Assembly (NCBI GenBank): GCA_022264855.1
Contig: JABYQU010000003.1
Location: 744,001 to 808,000, forward strand
Source: Lenzites betulinus
Lineage: Eukaryota > Basidiomycota > Agaricomycetes > Polyporales > Polyporaceae
Reading direction: 5' to 3'
Length of the DNA stretch: 64,000 nt
The translations under genes and the position numbers were made by a program. Within the stretch, counting starts at the first letter, position 1, and each line of letters starts with the position of its first letter. The notes below the pieces were generated by a model, which saw nothing but the letters and a program-made list of their open reading frames with translations, did no database searches and was not told the origin of the DNA. Below are positions 23,252 through 35,445 of the stretch, in pieces.

Positions 23252-24260
23252 TCAAGATGGCCCAAAGTTCGTGGATGGGCCTGTGGCGATATGTTCTATG
23301 GGCGTACGTGGGCGTGGCCAGCCGGTGGGGAACATCACGGGCAACGAAGGGCTGGGGGACCAGAGTGCCGCTATGACGGTCCCTGCTGGTACTCTCCACC
23401 ACACCCGAGGAGGGCGTGCAGGCATAGGAGTTCCCACCCGGTCATTGAGCTCGAGCGGCTGTACGGACTTAGCAGTGAGCTTGGACCGGCCCAGAGCGGC
23501 GCGACAGGTGCTCAATGTGACACGGAGGTGCGTTAAAAGGCCCATCGCGGTCTTGCCTTGCTTGGAGGCGTCGAGCTCGATGTGGAGGGGCGAGAATGGC
23601 TTTTCACATTATGCTGAGCCTCGAGAAGGACAGGGTGCTCGTTCGCTGGCAGGAATGCGAGGACTTGGTCGGAGCATCGGTGAACGCCTGAATCGGCAAC
23701 GCCCGCAGCGGCTTCTCATGCGAAAAGGAGGCGCGAATGTTCTGCGAAGGGTATGGTGATGCTCTTGACGATGTCCCCGAACGCACACGACGGTGGGGCG
23801 TAGCTCAGACGGAAGTGGTCCATGGTTCTTTTGTGGGTACTCAAGCATGGCTTGCATGACGGCTGGCTCCATCGGAGGCTGAACGCTATAGGCAGGATGA
23901 ATCAGTTAGTTGAGCAATGCAACACGTCAATGAAGACTCACATTGTAGAGATGACGCCGAGAACGGGTTGCTCTCCGCGACCGCTTCTTGAGCCTCGTTG
24001 TGAAGTGCATAGTAGCGGCGCAAGGTTATGATGCGGCAGTCTTCGTCCCATTCACCGCACACGGAGTCGTTGGCGCCCTCGATGATGTACACCGAACCGC
24101 TGTTCAAGGGGCTGACGACCGAGTGCTTCGCGACGATTTGCAGAGTAGGGTGCTTCTCTAAAGGCGAGCCCGAGATCACGGAGGCTTCCTCCTGGATGGT
24201 CTCGTACACCGACGGGCGAGACATGCGAGCCTCGTCGATAGTACGATGGCGGTGGCCCAT
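23252..24260 (-). pseudogene. Decayed conserved basidiomycete protein of unknown function
   Basis: Minus-strand segments read as one protein only if the frame is changed twice. 'MSRPSVYETIQEEASVISG' and 'VYIIEGANDSVC..WDEDCRIITLRRYYAL' run from 24224 to about 23945. 'MQAMLEYPQKNHGPLPSELRP' follows at about 23860-23797, and 'SSRASPYPSQNIRASFSHEK' from about 23775. Frame changes lie at about 23877-23884 and 23791-23799, each consistent with one lost C. Some residues expected between 'EAVAES' and 'PFS' also seem missing. I remember this arrangement from hypothetical proteins of mushrooms and polypores and know no function. The 3' limit is a guess based on 'SLPVMFPTGWPRPRTP' at about 23252-23330. 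Confidence 0.5.
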
Positions 24261-25566
24261 ATCACGAGCCCTGGCGTGCGTACATGCCCTTGCGATGACG
24301 CTGCTTGGTTGACGCTTGTGAGGATCGTGTTGAGGCGTCCGAGATCGATCTTGACTAGGAGCCCCCGGATATTGAATAGCCATTAGAGCAGGACAGCAGA
24401 GGAGCCTCTGCGCCAGACAAGTTTGATGTGCAAGTACTGGATCGCGAACGTGCTGCCGGGGGAGGTTTGTTAAAGATCGAACGCTCACGAACTGCGGAAT
24501 ACCTTGGTGAGCTTGCACGTTCGAGCTGTTCAACCGGAACGAGTACAAGTCGGTCGACGTTCCCGATCAATTGGGTCGAGCATCTATTGGGCGTCGAGTG
24601 CGTGGCGTCGATTGCATATGTGGCGTCGCCGGCGACGACGACATGCTCCCTTCAGGCTGCAACCTACAGAACTTCCTGTCTCCAAACTACTGTGTCTCGG
24701 GCTCTTGAAAGGCTCACCGGAGAGGATGCCTCCTTGCACGGCATGCGCGGGCTATGGCAACACCAGCCGCAGCGAAGATGCACGCCATGCCCTTTGATCG
24801 CTGCATTCTGCTCGCCTTCCTCCCCTAGCGGTACCGTTGCCCACACAGTCCGGTGCAGTCATGTCGGCCGACGGCCTGAATGCTGTTGACGAAACGCGGC
24901 TGAGGAGTGAATGTTCGGAGATCAGGCACGGATATCGACCAGCGGACGCACCAGCTGACCAGAGGAATGAGGTTCGCAGAGAAATATCCTGTCTCTATGG
25001 CCAATGCTTGCATCTGCGAGCGCGACAAAGGCCGACGTATGGCGATGTAATTACAACTCCTCGGGGCATCGCAATACTGGCCAACGTGTGTCGAGGGCCA
25101 TGACGGTAGGCCTCTGAGTTGAGCCACGCCGGCCTGTGAAATAAGGATTAATGCTCTAATGTGAGATGCAAATCTTCTGCTCACAAAATGAGACCTTGGA
25201 ACTTTGTCAGGTGAGGGGATTTGGGGCACGATCGCCACAGGTGCCACGTCGTCGCCGCGGCCTTGAACTACCAGTGCGCTGGTGCATCTAGAGTTGTTAC
25301 AGTGGTGAGTCGCAGCGGAGTAGACAAGCAATGAGTGGTACTCTTGAGCTGGCGGAGTGAATGCCATATGTCGCCCATAGTAGCATAGAGAATAGAGGGA
25401 CACTTCAAGCTGATTGTGCATCCTCGAACTTACAGGCGCTCGATCACGTGCTCGCAACCTTCAAGCTCTTCAAGTACTCATGATCGTAGAAGTCAATTCT
25501 GACAATTGCGCGGTAGGGGCTGCACATAGCTACGTGTACATATATACTGTGGGAAGGCAGTAGCTG
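24261..25566. other. Region without a supported gene
   Basis: About 1.3 kb between the decayed gene and the transposase stop codon. Open frames on both strands (such as 24825-25457 minus) show no domain or coding bias that I trust. The stretch should contain the 3' end of the transposon unit, but I could not identify terminal inverted repeats. Confidence 0.5.
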
Positions 25567-28500
25567 TTAATATGTGTGCAGTAGATCAAACGCGTGATGA
25601 TCTATGAACTTGTTGACATAAAAGCGTTCGAAGACGTCGAGGGACTGCGTGTAATGGAGGTTAGCTAACTCTATTCTACTGCCGTTGCTAACGCCTATAA
25701 GATGAGCTGCACGATAAATGGTGTCGATATGAATCACAGAAAGAAGGGGTGCGGACCTCCGGCCGCGTATGTAGCTGGGTTTCACGATCCACATACCGGT
25801 GTCCTCGTCAGGCCTGTCGCTGGTCCGCTGGAACCAATGCACGACGGCGCAGTTGTATACCACCCCTTCAAATTTGAACGACAGAAACGTTCTGACGCGC
25901 GCAACGTCCAGGCCTAGGAGGCCGTGCTTAGTGGAATCCCTGTTGACATATACGCAATCGTAGCGCGCGGATCCCTTCCTCCAGGTCGAAGTGGCACGAA
26001 TAAACTCGCGGCGCATGCCGGCGATGCCGGACGGGTCGCTAGGGGCATAGAATACGGCCTCAGCTGAGGAGTGAACAAAGACGCTCTGATTGAAGGGTGG
26101 GCAATCGTTGATGGAAAGTGTTGCACCTGATTGCGAGCCGTCGGGGTGGAGCTGGTGGAAAAGAAAGTGGCGGATGAGATCGGTGAGGGACGGCGCGCCA
26201 AGCTTCATGCCTAGCTCATCGAGGCCGATTTGACTTCTCTAAAGCATCGGCGTAAAGTTGTGCAGTGTACGCAGCCGTGACAGCGGAACTCACCCCTTGC
26301 GCAAGCTTCACGGAGGCCAGAATATCCGGCTGATCTACAGCACCGTCCCTGCCCTCAGATCTCGCCTTCCTGAATGCCGATTTCTTCCCTTGCGATCCCT
26401 TGGCTGAGGCTGCTGGAAGAGTCGGATCTATGTCGCATCCCTTAAGTTGTGAACAACGCCAATGAGGGGTCCTTGAATGAGACGTACCTAGCTCGAGCCG
26501 CGCCGCTTGGAGGCATGTGCCGGCCAACATCCCCTGCTCCTCGTAGTGGACTCGGCTCATGGCGAGCTTGTCCATGCGCTGGTTGGTCAAGAGCATTTGT
26601 CCGAGGGCTTCATAGCGGTTGGACCTCCTCCACGGCTCCTTCACTGCCTTGATATGTTTAGATTCCGTGATCGAGGTGCAGAGTCCGCTTGGAGCGCCAA
26701 AATTCCAGATGTGTCTCTCGTAATGCAGCATGGAGTGTTGGCGGGGTAGATTGAAATCCTTCTTGAGCACGCCCGGCACCGAACGGAAGATCTCTCGATA
26801 TTGCCAAAATTTGGAACAGGCGTCCTGCATGCCCTCGATAGTCGCCGGAAAATGCTCGCTACGCCTCGCAATGTAGCAGAATTCCAGAAAGGAACGCACT
26901 GAGCGAATCGCGTCGGTCGGTACATGTCCGTGTAGTGCCGGCAGATAGATCTATTTTACAGCGGCGTAAGTATAGGGTGCGTGTGGGATCGAGGCGCTGC
27001 ACCAGACTCGGATACTTACCTTCATCAAAGCCTTACTATCATCACCCGTCCACTGCTTGAAGCCTCGTCCCTCTCTAAATCGCCGAAGCTGTGAGAACGG
27101 CGGAACGACAGCGAGGCTAGAGATGTACGTGGCCAAAGAGGAGTACAAAGTGTCAGGGGCGGTACTCAACATATGTTAGAGGCGTACCGTCTGTCAATCT
27201 GAGTGAGGATGTCGTCTCCTCGGGTCTGCCCGTACTTGAAGTGCATATACCGTTCGATCCACTTGACCAAATGGTCCTTGAATGTGCCCTTAATGAGTTG
27301 ATGAAGGATGTCTGGAGCAATGAGTTCGTGGATGTCTGCACGAGGGAAGTCGTTGGTGAACGGCTGTATTTCCTGATCAGATACAGCTATGTGTGTGCCG
27401 CTCATATACGAACAACAACGTCGCCGATTATGCCGTACCCCTTCCATAACTCTCCGAGGGTAAGAGTTTCTACTAGAGTTTCTGTGTGCTGCCGAGATCG
27501 GCGGACGGAATCGACCTTTGTGAGGTCGCTACCCGGTACCAGGCATCTGTGAGGGTAGGATATCGTCAGATTCGAGAAATCACGCACAAATTAGAATGCC
27601 TGAACGTACGTCGCACACCAGCCCTGAACTATACAGCCAAGCAATGCTTGCTCAGGATAGTCCGCTATGTAAGGGCCTAGCCCGTAAATCACCCTGCGAA
27701 ACTGTCCGTCGGCGCATTGCACCAGTTCGGGGTGCTCCATATATTCGCGGAGGGAGAAAAGGATCCGAGACAGGGAGGAATGAAAGAGCTGGCGGCGAAA
27801 CTTCCGGAATTTGAGGTCGCCGTCGTATTTACGAGTTGCTGGTGGAAATTCACACGGGCTTGTTAGAGGCGTCATTAAATATAGGGCCATAAGACTCACA
27901 TTTGGGAATGGCAAGGAAGGCGGCAAGCGCGACCGCGTTGCGATGCGCTCTGCGAGTTGTATTGTGCACGTTCCCGATAGAGATGTAAAGCGGATAGTAG
28001 TCATTCTGACCGGTGGCGACTGAGACCGTGGTTTTGTCGCTGCCAAGGATGACCGGTACGAAGGCGGCGCCACGGTTTCCCGCATCCTGTGCCAGAATAT
28101 CCTACGATAAAGGTTAGAGGCAGCTAGTCGGCTACTGGTGTAGAATATCGTACCGCCTGTCTCCACGCCCAGTCACCGGACATGAAGTTACAAAGTCGAC
28201 GCGTTCCATCAGCACTAAATTCCCGCAGGGGTGCGTAGTCCAGCTGGCCTTTGAAGTCCGGGTTTGCAAGCATTTGTTTGATGATGGCGCGAGGATCGCG
28301 GTACCAAACTTCGTGCGAGTCAGTCATCCAGGAGGGGGCGCCAGCGCCATCTCCCGGAACGTTGCCCTCAGGGTACCGCAGCGTGAAGCACTGCCATCGG
28401 ACCTCTCCTAGCGGCGTGGAGTCGATGGTGCGATACAGGTCGACGTGGTTGGAAAATGGCGGAGTGCCCCCATACTTAAGTAAGGACGCCCTCCAAAGGT

Positions 28501-29552
28501 CCAGGAGAGCATCGATATTACCTGCACTCATTTGCTCCTGAGCGTAGAGTAGTTCCGCCGCCTCAAATTGTAGTCGGTCTGTGTACGGCGACCAACTACC
28601 CTCTGAGCTTGTGCCTGCATCCTCCAGCGGCGCATTGTCGTCCAAAATTCTACCCGAGGCGTCGCATATGCGCCCTGTTACCTACCTATCAGCTCGTACT
28701 GTACTGTAAATCGGAGCTGAAGAGCGTACCGTTGATCACGGGATGCACCTCTGTCGATTTGGAGTTGCCACGGGCTGCCTGCGAGCTCTCCTCACTGCTG
28801 CCGGGTGGGCCACTGTGTTCGCGAAGAGACCCACGCAGCGAGGCTTGAGCGACGAGGGGAGTCGCCGGAGGATCGGCGAAAGGGTCTGGCGAACTGCCTT
28901 CGGAGGCGTCAAAATCACCATGCGATTGGGAGGGGGAGTGCTGCGCGCTGTCGAGATCGTTGTCCTGGGAGACATCCCCGTCGTCACCCAGCAACGCCCT
29001 ATTCACGAGTTCTTGCCAGTTGGTATAGGCGGGGCCTTCAAAGCCATCCTCGTCGTCAGAGCCAGGGAGCAGATCTCTAAAAATACGACGGTTAGCGCGA
29101 TCTTTGCAGGTTGAAGATGGCCACTCTGTATTGAATAGTACGTACGGCATATCGCCTAAGTTCCCAAAGGGATCCTCTTCGCTACTGCTTGTTATATGGG
29201 CCCGGGATCCATCGCCCGAATGCACGCCGCTGGAGCGACCGTCTGAGGCAGTGTCGGTGCTGAGGTCGCCTTGCGCTGCATCCAGGGAGCCGCGGCCGAA
29301 CCGAACACGATGTCGAGCGTGTGCGGAAAGGGCGGTCGATGTTCGTGGGGATTCGAGGGCGTTCAATGGAGAGGTTGCTCGGCTGTTGGTGGAATCTGTG
29401 TCGCTGCCTGGCCCGACGGCGCGTTCTGGGTGCATTTCGCGCAGATGTCGAGCGCGGCCGCCCATGCTCTTCATAACGCGAGGGCATCCAGCCACCGTGC
29501 ACGGAAAGCTAGGCCGTCTGCCAAAAAGCTCAGCGTCTGACACATCGCTCAT
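25567..29552 (-). CDS. Plavaka-family DNA transposase
   Basis: The first exon (from ATG 29552) opens with a C2H2 zinc finger, C-x4-C-x12-H-x4-H, followed by a Ser/Asp-rich acidic linker to about 28690. Spliced exons then give '[21 protein letters not shown]', '[20 protein letters not shown]', '[14 protein letters not shown]', '[19 protein letters not shown]' and '[20 protein letters not shown]'. They continue with '[14 protein letters not shown]', '[14 protein letters not shown]', '[15 protein letters not shown]' and the C-terminal '[13 protein letters not shown]'. This order is the Plavaka transposase as I know it; the catalytic core is the RNase H-like part around 'LGSDKTTVS' to 'DILHQ'. 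Introns are 50-65 nt. One tentative frame change lies near 26217-26225, between 'SNRPR' and 'DELGMKLG'. The TATA box is at 29624. The gene is otherwise open throughout and may be recently active. Confidence 0.85.
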
Positions 29553-29623
29553 GGTGCAGGCCGGATGAGAAGAGGGCGGGTGATGCGCTAAGGACTGGCT
29601 GCTAAGTGCGGAGACTGAGCCCC

Positions 29624-29629
29624 TTTATA
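29624..29629 (-). promoter_or_regulatory. TATA box of the Plavaka transposase gene
   Basis: TATAAA on the minus strand, about 75 nt before the ATG at 29552, inside the 339-bp gap behind the TET/JBP gene. A gene-specific TATA box here suggests that the transposase is transcribed separately from the dioxygenase. Confidence 0.5.
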
Positions 29630-29891
29630 CCGCGACTCAGGGTGCTCGTCAGTTGCGTGACTCCGCTGCCGCTGAACCTCTCGCTTGAGTGGCTTGAGTG
29701 GCGGAAGGTTCTCGGGAGGCTAAGCCTTTTTTTCGGGACATCACTGCGATAACTTCGGGTGGATCAAGGCCCATCGGCCATGTCTTACTTCATTCCTGCG
29801 AAGCCTGTTGTACTCAGATATATGGTGCTCTACAGAACCGACAAACAATCAGCGGGGGCGTGGTGGATAACGCAGCAACGGCACAATTACC

Positions 29892-31957
29892 TTACAATTC
29901 TGCTGACGCCCTCAGTTCCTCCCAGGTGCTCCACATCTCAACACCCCGCAACCAACGCTCTGATCCAGTCATTGAGAAGACTCCCCCGGCGTCCTTGAAC
30001 ATCTTCTGGGTCTGAAAGCCGCACTCAACCCAACGGAAGAGTCCTCCAGCTGAGAACTGGGTGAACGAGTACCGACGTTCGCCGGAGCCGATCACGGTGT
30101 TCGAATGGCGGAGGATGGCGGATGGGATGAGGATGAGAGCTCCGGGTGGAAACTCAATCATCAGCTTTAAGTCCCATAGCAGTATGTGGCCGCCAAGCTT
30201 GGGATTGAAATCCCCGATGGCAGTGACGGTGCACCAGCCCGCAGGGAGATTCTGATGATCTATGTGAACGTGAGTGGCTACCTGCGGCCCGAGGTTGAAC
30301 GTCGCAGCAGCGAAGGCGCTTTTGTTGAAATTGGGCTCGAGCATCCCATCCCTCTTCAACAACGTATCCATGGTGGAGGCATAGTACTCGTGTAGTCGGG
30401 GGGCATAGAGCTTGAAGGCAGCTAAGGGGAATAGCGTGAGGGCGAGCTGCACCAAAATACGGCGGTACTTACAATCGCCAAAGCCCGCAAGTCTTTGGAT
30501 CGCCGGATGGCTCAAAAGCTCGTCAGCAGCGGCAATCGGGGGGCTTGTATGCACGAGGTTTCCGGGGCGCTGAATACCGGACAATGAGCGCCGCACTGCT
30601 GACAATGCGCGAGGGCACATACCACTTGTCCGCCGCCGTAGGAGATACCGGCAGTAATGGCAGTATAGTCGCCGCGGCGGTGAGAGGTGTTCTTTGGATT
30701 GAACTTGTAGGACGAGCGGACTCCGTCGAACAGCTTTTGGACATCTTCGTTGACCTGTTTCCAGCCGACATCGTCCCGCGGCGCCCCTGCAAGGACGGCA
30801 AATACTCGGCCTGCTTTGTCGAGGAGGGCACGAGGGCTTCTATGTGTGCGAGAGGTTGAATTGCTGCATAGGGCATCGATAACGCATGTACGTACTTGCC
30901 ATCCCATTGGACGCGAGAAAACCCCAGCGCGATAGCGTCCGCCATGGAGATTTCACGGCCATCCTCCGGACTCTTATCCAACCTGCGGGCAACGAATGCC
31001 TCCGCCGTAATGGGATTAGCCGCAAACCCCGAGGGCGCGGGGACGGAACGTGGGGCTTATTTTTCGAAAGGGGCGTTAGTTGCCGCTCATTAGGCATGCT
31101 GCAGCGAAGAAACATACCTGATAGTTTGATGTCGATGGGCATAGGCTTAGATTGAGCCCGGCGCTTTTCTGCTATCCTTTTGATGCGTCGCCCGACGCTG
31201 CCCTTTTCTGGCGCATTCGTAGCCTGGGTCAGGCGTATGGAGCGGCGTCGAGCCTTGAAGCGCGCCTTGTCCCTGCCCATCCCGCCCTTCTCGAAATCGC
31301 GGGGCTTGGCGGTGGTGCCAGCTCCACCAGATAGCGCAGCGGGCCTTGCAGGCCGCAGCCTGGGGGCGGCACTATCGACACTGTGGCACAACGGTTAGAC
31401 GCCGCAGCACTGACAGTGGCGGCGATAATACCTCTGGACGGGAGTGTAATCCACATCATCTTCGCCCGCAATGAAGGCCTCTTCCCCCTTCCTCGCGGCC
31501 TCTTGAGCTAGCGGAGCGATATCAATGTCTACATGTATAGGGTCGCCGAGAGCCTTGGTCCACGGCGAATAGTTCAGCCCAGATCGTGTCTGTGGGAATG
31601 ATTAGCTTTGTGCACAAGCTCGCTCTATTGTAAAGGCGGTATACCTGCCGCATATTGTCTGAAATTGGTAGCTGCGGCGCCGGCGGTAAATCCTACTCAA
31701 CTCGTGTCAGCAGCGCAGCGTCGTTCATCGGTGTAGAGACTGATACGTACTTGATAAGGACCCGGCGGCTGGAAATAGATAAAAATCGAGTGAGCTACTT
31801 GTCATAGGGGCCCGTCTATTCACCGGCTGGGGACGTGCCGCGCGGCCAGTACGCCGCCCTCAAAGCGAACTTCCGGGACCCAGGGTCGGGTCCACAGGAA
31901 ATTGTGCTGCTCGACGTCGAGCACAGGGAGTAACGGACGAATGATTGGCGCAGCCAT
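29892..31957 (-). CDS. TET/JBP-family dioxygenase, copy 1
   Basis: Likely exons start at ATG 31957 and include 31768-31751, 31692-31645, 31589-31432, 31344-31118, then exons from about 31061, 30855, 30577 and 30422 to the stop at 29892. N-terminal landmarks are 'NFLWTRPWVPEVRFEGGVLAA' and 'TRSGLNYSPW', then a Lys/Arg-rich stretch. The double-stranded beta-helix core follows: 'HRRGDYTAI..GISYGGGQ', 'RLAGFGD', 'FAAATFNLGP', iron ligands HxD in 'HVHIDHQN', 'GGHILLWDLKL', and the distal His in 'ILRHSN' with Arg in 'ERRYSFTQFSAGGLFRWVE'. Enzymes of this family oxidise 5-methylcytosine in DNA using Fe(II) and 2-oxoglutarate. All iron ligands are present, so activity is plausible. Every junction fits except exon 1 to exon 2, which is one base out and would fit with one more C near 31829. 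Confidence 0.85.
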
Positions 31958-31960
31958 ACC

Positions 31961-32400
31961 CCCGGTTTCCAAAGTCGGATCCACGGGGGCTGAGCTCACT
32001 CAAACGCAGGCAGCGCTGCTGCTCACGTATCCTCGTATGCGGGGTTTGTGCCCAGTGCTGAACTCACTCAAGCGCACGTAACGCTGCGCGCATATCCCCG
32101 GTTTCCAAGGTCGGATACTCGGGGCCTGCGCCCAGCGAGGTCGCTCAAATGCACGCACCCCTGTCGTGCAGGTACCCCCGGTTTCCAAGGTCGGATCCGC
32201 GGGGGTCTGCGCCTGGTGCTGAGCTCGCTCGAACGCACGCAGCGCCTCCCCTCGCGCACGCCCGGTTTCCAAGGTCGGATACACGGGGGCTCGTGGGGGG
32301 TGTGGCTGGGTGTGCACCGCGGCTGCGCGCAGCACTGTACCCGCTCGAACGCACGCAGCGCCGCCCCTCGCGCCCCCCCGGTTTCCAAGGTCGGATACAC
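31961..32400. repeat. Minisatellite with a 20-bp core, five copies
   Basis: The core 'cccggtttccaaggtcggat' occurs at about 31961, 32097, 32177, 32261 and 32377 (the first copy with one change). It is separated by 80-135 bp of similar sequence containing 'gctcgctcgaacgcacgcagcgc' variants shortened in places. The array starts 4 bp upstream of the TET/JBP copy 1 start codon and occupies its presumed promoter or leader. Confidence 0.9.
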
Positions 32401-33566
32401 GGGGGCTCGTGGGGGGTGTGGCTACACTGCGGCTACGTGCATTTCTCACGAAGCAGCCCGACGCCAAGGCTTTGAAGCCGCCGTTCGCGTTGTGCACGTC
32501 GGCGTGCCGCCACGGGCCCCCGCCAAGCAGCGTGTGCGGTACATACCGCGCAGGCATCCTCCGATACTCACAGTTAGACATACACGAGGGTGCAGGCAGT
32601 GTGCCCCACACCGCCGGAGCAGCGGGGGAATTTCCAGATAGGGGGGGCGCTCAACTGTGCGGCGGGGAGGAAGACTATGCCTGGGGCGTAGAAATGAGGA
32701 GAGGTACCCACTAGCTTGATAGACCGCGAAATGTCGCAGGGCTGACGTGGGCGTTGGAGTTTTTTTTGTGAGCGTTGGAGTTTTTTCACCGACGTCGAAG
32801 AAGGCAGTGGTGAGGAAGCGGCTCTAGGGCGAGCCGGGGTAGTTTAAATCTAAACACTTGGAGACTGTGTTGGCTACGATGAGGTACTCACTATGGCGGT
32901 CTGTCCGTACGCCGCCGACACGGTGCGGCTTTTGCTGTTGAGGGCTTTTGCGAGAGGGCGGGAGCAGAGTCGCTGCGACGAGTTGCCGCGGGAAGGCTAT
33001 GGGCCGGCGTGGGACCAGCTGTACTAGTCGCGCGGCTGCCGGAGGGGGTGTCCGTATGCTCGAGCGCCGCTTTACAATTTTTCGACGACGGGGATGAGGG
33101 GGAAGGGGGCAAGAGGAAAAGCGGCCTCGCTGAGCAAGGCTCGGCGTCACACAGCGAACTGCGTGACATAGCCGAATTGAGAACGGAGTGAGTCACAGCC
33201 AAGTTGCGGGCACTCGCGAGTCGTGGACTTGAGAGCAGGAGAGCAGGGGTTTCATTGTGACGATAGAGGGCGATAAGTGTGAACAAACATCGGCAGCTAG
33301 ACTATTACCTCGATATATCCCCGCTGGCATCACCGCATGTTTGGCTATCGAATTATACTAAGTATTTAGTCTGTGTCCGAGTCGGCGAAGGCTAGACGAT
33401 GGCGTGGATCAGTAATGATATTAAGATTCAAGTACCGCTGTGAACGTACTTCGCAGCTTGCAGGGTCAGTGGATAAGTTCGGCCAGTATGATGCAAAATA
33501 AGGACAGCCTGGAGCCGCAAACAAACTGGTAAGTAGCTGCCTAAGAGCTCGGCTTTGTGAAGTTAC
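32401..33566. other. Region without an assigned gene
   Basis: Minus-strand open frames at 32586-32440, 32789-32574 and 33159-32891 are Ser/Pro-rich or short. They could be remnants of a further upstream transposon gene or leader exons of the TET/JBP gene, but I could not join them. No known domain is seen. Confidence 0.4.
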
Positions 33567-35445
33567 TTACGGGATTCCGGGGTAAGTATTGTCACGCATG
33601 CGCCTTGCGGTGTGCTCGAATATGACCGGGAAGTCCTTGGTCTGCAACGCACATACCAAGTTCTGTATCTCGCACCACACGGTGTGCTTTCCGGGCGGCC
33701 CAAATTGAGACAGGTCAGGGAACGCCCAACGAAGGCCAAATGCGATGTCTAAGATTCCGTGCTGCACTGTGAGGACGTCGGACGAGAGATGGCGGAGACA
33801 ATTTTGCGAGACAGGATGCATGGTAAACGCGGCCTCTTCAGGCTGTCCGATGAAGCTCCCGATGACAGGGAGATGGAGAAACGTGAGGCCGGGGCATTGA
33901 CTCGGAATGCGCGGGATGGTATCCTGCAGATCGGGGATGGCTCCATGCTGCACTGGCGTCGCCTCGAAGCTCAGATTGAGGGATTGAAGCGCAGGCCACC
34001 CATGTGTAAGGGTCTGCAAATCGTGTGCGGTGAAATCGAAGCGATGGCCGGTGAGGACGATGGAGACGTGACGAAGAGAGCTACGATCGGTGAGGGGCGA
34101 TATGAATTCCATGAAGCTGCCATTGTAGAGCGACGGGCCACCGAGGTTAAGGAAGAAGATTTCTACCATAGTCAGGTTGGCGGTCGTGAGCGTGGTTAGG
34201 AGGTTGACGTCGGATATGAATGTTTGACACGGCTCATGCTCCATGGATCGGACGGCAAGATACTGAACGTTGCTGAAAGACACGTCTTGCGGCAGGGATC
34301 GGATATTGCTGTCGACGGTCCACAGGAGTTCGAGCCGCTCAAGAGTTCTAAGCTGAGGCCTGTTGATGAGCATCGCGCCTTCGGAGGGTGGGCTATCTAA
34401 GACGGTGTCAATAGGTTCGAGCTTCACGTAGTACAAAGGGACATACTGCTGATGCACATTTGCAGCTCGACACACCTGAGGTCGTCGAAGTTCGTGAGGA
34501 TCGCAGACGGGACGGGTATATGAGTCGGAACATCAAGTATGAGATATTTGAGCTTCGGCCTCATGGACGATACCGTGTCGCACAGCTGGATAACTGCATC
34601 TCTGCAGAAGCTTCTATGCTCCAAGGTGATGTCGCCCGGGAACAGGTGCTGGTGGTGATCGAATCGGAGCGCTACACTCTCGATCGCGGGGGATTGCTCT
34701 AAGAACGTAGCGATGTCGCCGCGCAGCAAGCAGGTCTCGCCCTCTAGCCAGACAAGCTGCTTCAGCTTAGGGAAGATGTGACAAATGCCAGGCGGCAGGA
34801 AAGATCGGGCGAGCGCTAGAGTTGCCGGAGGATGGTCGTGAGCGAGGACCTTCAAGTGTGTTATACGCGCGGCGTAGTAGCGGAAATGTTTGAAGACCTG
34901 GTCGTTGTGGAGTTCAGCGATGCTGGTGAGTTTTCAGTACATCAGCGAGGCTGGATAGCGGGATATCATGACATGTGTAATTACCTCATACTCGTGCTGG
35001 CAGAGCTTCCTTCCCCCCCATCGCTCAGAACACGGGCATGCAACACGGCAAGTAGATGCTTCACGTTGAATATGACTGCCCATGCTGCCTCCATACAGGG
35101 GTAGAAGAAGTCGGTGGAGGTGAGCGCGAGGTTGACCAGGTCGCGTCGGGCCTCCTTAGACTCGACTGCCTCCTCCAAGGCGGACGTCGTGAAGCATGGC
35201 TTGGCGATGGAGTCAGTGATGAGAAGGACTAAATCGTTGTTGCGTAGAATTTTGGCGACTCTTGAATCTAAAGGACCTTTTTGGTAGTTGCTGAGGGGAT
35301 AGAGGCTGTCACGAAGCTTCTGCAGAGGGCTTTCCTACGTTTTGTAGCGGTTGAAATTTGACAGTAAGCTGCGGAACAGGCGATTAGATGTATAGGGCCG
35401 GCTTACTCGTGGAATGAGCGTGAAAGACTGCGCGGTCGGATCCAT
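33567..35445 (-). CDS. F-box/LRR-like protein
   Basis: Exon 1 (35445-35407, 13 codons), exon 2 (35334-34985) and exon 3 (from 34922) splice in frame. The text 'RVAKILRNNDLVLLITDSIA' and 'ARRDLVNLALTSTDFFYPCMEAAWAVIF' is the usual basidiomycete F-box-like N-terminus (about residues 30-100). A leucine-rich region follows ('LKYLILDVPTH', 'LERLELLW', 'LRHVSIVLTGH', 'LQSLNLSFEA'). Such proteins are substrate adaptors of SCF ubiquitin ligases. Between 'DDLRCVELQ' and 'VHQQYVPLYYVKLEP' (about 34455-34470) the frame shifts by one base. One extra A in an AAA run would restore it, and no intron of normal size does. The stop at 33567 overlaps a good donor (GTAAGT), so the true C-terminus may differ. It is divergent from the gene at 35755. 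Confidence 0.7.

Larger units (their letters stand above)
25567..31957 (-). mobile_element. Plavaka transposase plus TET/JBP dioxygenase unit (ends undefined)
   Basis: A Plavaka-type transposase gene (29552-25567) follows a TET/JBP dioxygenase gene (31957-29892) on the same strand, 339 bp apart. It is established that fungal TET/JBP genes are amplified together with DNA transposons of the KDZ/Plavaka kind, so the pair is probably one mobile unit or a nested pair. The outer ends were not found. The coordinates given are only the coding limits. Confidence 0.65.

Noticed and set aside
25567..33300. Terminal inverted repeats for the Plavaka/TET unit
   Set aside because: I compared the flanks near 25.45-25.56 kb and 33.2-33.4 kb by eye and found no matching inverted ends, so I left the element borders undefined.
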